Shown here: positions 6,132-7,823 of the stretch, in pieces
Position numbering within the stretch: the stretch's first letter is position 1
Layout of the letters: each line of letters begins with the position of its first letter
Source: JAWBOD01 sp964651405
GTDB taxonomy: Archaea > Aenigmatarchaeota > Aenigmatarchaeia > Aenigmatarchaeales > Aenigmatarchaeaceae
Length of the DNA: 7,823 nt
Assembly: GCA_964651405.1 (NCBI GenBank)
Contig: CAZYZB010000036.1
Coordinates: forward strand, 1-7,823
Direction: 5' to 3'
Made by a program: the position numbers and the translations under genes
Notes under the pieces: generated by a model
The model's input: the letters and a program-made list of their open reading frames with translations, nothing else
Told to the model about the DNA's origin: nothing
Database searches by the model: none

Positions 6132-7691
6132 ATGAAGGCGTATATTCCTAGAATCATTTTTGGATTTTTTGTAGCTATAATATTTATTCTTATAATAGTC
6201 ACAACAATAATAAAACTACCCGAGGTCCTTGCAAAGGGATCGGCAGAAGAACTGTTAAAAATTACAACTTTAAAATCCTATTCTTTTGATATAAATGATT
6301 TTTTGGTAGACCCAGCTGATCCAAACGCTTCTGATTCAAATAAACAAAATGAATTTTTCGGGATAGGTACTGGAAATCCTGATCCAGCATTCTGTATAAA
6401 CCTTAGAAAATGTATAGAGATGAATATTAAAGGCGGACAACGATGCTTAATTACCTATAAGGTTAAACCTTATACTCATTTTGATCCAAATGATGTTTGG
6501 GAAACTATAAGAAATCGCTGCCCATTGACAGATATAAAAGAAGAACTTTACAGTAAAACAGGAAGAAAGATATGTAAATTTCGTCCTGATTCTCTTCAAG
6601 AAAACAATAATTTTAGAGAGGATAATATTTCTTTGATAGATTATGAACCTGAGATACACAACTGCTATCTACCGAGTAATCTCGGCAGTTTTAATGTCCT
6701 TAATGATGTTGATTCCTTTAATTATCTTTATAGCGGCAGAGGAAATATAGACGGCTATGATTTTGAGAACGGTGGGACTGTTAGAATAGTTGTGACAAAT
6801 GTTAGCATAAAAAATGATCCATATGCTACTTGCTCTTACAGCCTTTATGTTTGCGGTCAGAATGCCATAGCAAATAACACTGAGGAGACACCTGTTAAGG
6901 TCTTCAAAAAAATCCAATATTTAAATGAAAGAGAACTTTATTTCAATGAAACAATTTATTATGGAGTTCCTTACAACACTATACCAGTAAATATTTATGG
7001 TTATTATCCTCACATGTATGAGTTTAGCTTCTCAGGCACTTATCAGAACAAGGAAGCTTTGGTTGATGCTGTTGATGCTGGGATGTGGGAGTGGAATAAA
7101 ATCTACTACAGTGATAAAGGAGCAATGAAATATTTATTAGATTCCTTTCCAAAATTAAAAAATATTTATTTCAGTTATTCTCCACTTGTATTCTCAGACG
7201 ATGCTACTATAAATTTTGATTCAGGATGTTGGAGAAGTGAATATGAGCTGAACGATCCTCGGGCATACTGGAGACCACTCGATCCTACTAACTATATTTT
7301 ATTCAATCGAGGATTTACAGCTGATAACAATAAAATAAGAATGGTTTTAGGAATTAAAAAAATAGCATTTCAAACCTCAATATCAGCTAAGTTAGTTTTT
7401 GATCCTGTGACATTTTGTAGCTCTACATCACAAATCTTGCCACCGCCTCAATGTTCAGACTATCCAGCAGGCTATGTTTGTATACTTGCAGATATTCCAT
7501 GTAGTTCATGTCCAAAATGCTCAGGCTATAAAATTAATCAATGGAAAGAAGACAGATGTGTTGATTCTAGAATCAATTGTGGATACAACTGTGTTTATGG
7601 TGAGTGTGGCGTTCCTGCTACCTGCGATAAATGTGAAACTTGGGATCCTGGCAGCTGCAGTTGTATATTTCATGGTGGTCCAGCTTGTTAA
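6132..7691 (+). CDS. Membrane-anchored cysteine-rich exoprotein, function unknown
   Basis: The 519-residue product has one N-terminal hydrophobic segment (residues 8-28) preceded by basic residues, predicting a short tail inside and the rest outside. No other membrane segment is seen. Residues 30-420 are rich in Asn, Tyr and Asp and have five N-X-S/T sequons (N65, N165, N223, N248, N272), consistent with N-glycosylation. Cysteine is highly unusual here: 24 in total, nine in residues 88-366 and fifteen in 429-519, including CSSC (457-460), CPKC (460-463), CDKC (498-501) and CSC (509-511). A Pro-rich hinge (PPPQ, 437-440) lies inside the tail, just before its second Cys. I do not recognise a family. 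Its position after the ATPase/platform pair suggests a surface protein of the pilus: adhesin, tip or substrate. It lacks a K/R-G class III cleavage motif, so it is probably not a pilin. It may be transcribed separately (TATA at 6096-6108). Metal-binding by the CxxC pairs is an alternative to disulfides, less likely outside the cell. Confidence 0.88.
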   Translation: MKAYIPRIIFGFFVAIIFILIIVTTIIKLPEVLAKGSAEELLKITTLKSYSFDINDFLVDPADPNASDSNKQNEFFGIGTGNPDPAFCINLRKCIEMNIKGGQRCLITYKVKPYTHFDPNDVWETIRNRCPLTDIKEELYSKTGRKICKFRPDSLQENNNFREDNISLIDYEPEIHNCYLPSNLGSFNVLNDVDSFNYLYSGRGNIDGYDFENGGTVRIVVTNVSIKNDPYATCSYSLYVCGQNAIANNTEETPVKVFKKIQYLNERELYFNETIYYGVPYNTIPVNIYGYYPHMYEFSFSGTYQNKEALVDAVDAGMWEWNKIYYSDKGAMKYLLDSFPKLKNIYFSYSPLVFSDDATINFDSGCWRSEYELNDPRAYWRPLDPTNYILFNRGFTADNNKIRMVLGIKKIAFQTSISAKLVFDPVTFCSSTSQILPPPQCSDYPAGYVCILADIPCSSCPKCSGYKINQWKEDRCVDSRINCGYNCVYGECGVPATCDKCETWDPGSCSCIFHGGPAC

Positions 7692-7701
7692 ATGAGCAGA
7701 A

Positions 7702-7712
7702 TTATATAAAAA
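7702..7712 (+). promoter_or_regulatory. Candidate TATA box for the last gene
   Basis: TTATATAAAAA lies in the 50-bp AT-rich gap between 7692 and 7741. Its centre is about 26 bp before 7733, so a start there would leave about 9 nt of leader that just includes the SD. A further AT-rich stretch (7715-7731) makes the exact box uncertain. Confidence 0.4.
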
Positions 7713-7731
7713 TTATTATATTATATTTATA

Positions 7732-7736
7732 GAGGG
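7732..7736 (+). promoter_or_regulatory. Ribosome binding site of the truncated last gene
   Basis: GAGGG (extending to GAGGGT) ends 5 nt before the ATG at 7742 and is a strong SD. It makes the partial reading frame at the window edge credible despite its short visible length. Confidence 0.65.
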
Positions 7737-7741
7737 TAAGT

Positions 7742-7823
7742 ATGAAAGGGATTCATCTTGATATGCTCGTGGTTATAATCATTTTAATAATAGCAATTCT
7801 AATTGTTTTAATTTCTGCGTCTG
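7742..7823 (+). CDS. Partial membrane or pilin-like protein, cut by the window end
   Basis: Only the first 27 codons are present, beginning MKGIHLDMLVVIIILIIAIL and continuing IVLISAS. A short polar start with K2-G3 is followed by a hydrophobic helix of about 18 residues. This resembles an archaeal class III signal sequence, in which a PibD/FlaK-type peptidase cuts after a K/R-G pair and leaves the hydrophobic helix to pack into a filament. The residue after G3 is Ile rather than the common Gln, and there is no Glu at +5 (Asp is at +4), so the match is imperfect. The alternative is a simple N-terminal membrane anchor. A strong SD supports translation. Its position downstream of the ATPase, platform and exoprotein genes makes a pilin or pseudopilin reasonable. 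Confidence 0.65.
   Translation, partial: MKGIHLDMLVVIIILIIAILIVLISAS

Noticed and set aside
7062..7079. A tandem 9-bp repeat (gttgatgct twice) in the exoprotein gene
   Set aside because: It encodes VDAVDA once and has no further copies, so it is too short to be a meaningful repeat.
7474..7695. A + strand frame of 73 codons overlapping the Cys-rich tail
   Set aside because: It is an out-of-frame reading of the Cys-rich exoprotein end; the in-frame version carries regularly spaced cysteines and a clean stop at 7691.

Overview
The window looks like AT-rich archaeal DNA, most likely from a small-genome (DPANN-type) or euryarchaeal lineage. Three things suggest this. Starts are preceded by SD cores that match the archaeal/bacterial 16S tail (GGTGA, AGGTG, GAGGT, GTGAT). 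Promoter-like TTATAAATA/TATATATA boxes sit about 25-30 bp upstream of starts. The central genes are an archaeal-type secretion/pilus ATPase and a double-domain GspF/TadC membrane platform. The lineage is inferred from gene style, not from a marker gene.

Layout: a complete multi-spanning membrane protein on the + strand (15-533) converges on a two-gene minus-strand operon (1714 down to 576) encoding two coiled-coil, probably cytoplasmic proteins. A 73-bp AT-rich divergent promoter region (1715-1787) separates that operon from a + strand pair: a 743-residue PilB/TadA/FlaI-family ATPase (1788-4019) and a 691-residue PilC/FlaJ/TadC-family platform protein (4027-6102), 7 bp apart. Next comes a 519-residue membrane-anchored, cysteine-rich and probably glycosylated exoprotein (6132-7691), which appears to have its own leaderless promoter. 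The window ends in the first 27 codons of a gene whose product begins with a pilin-like hydrophobic segment (7742 onward).

Together this reads as the core of an archaeal type IV pilus-like (or pseudopilus-like secretion) machine. The ATPase powers subunit insertion through the PilC platform. The two divergently transcribed coiled-coil proteins are candidates for a lineage-specific cytoplasmic scaffold. The Cys-rich protein faces outside and could be an adhesin, tip or surface cargo. No prepilin peptidase and no convincing major pilin are visible. No RNA gene, CRISPR array, insertion sequence or broken gene was found, and the window is almost fully coding.
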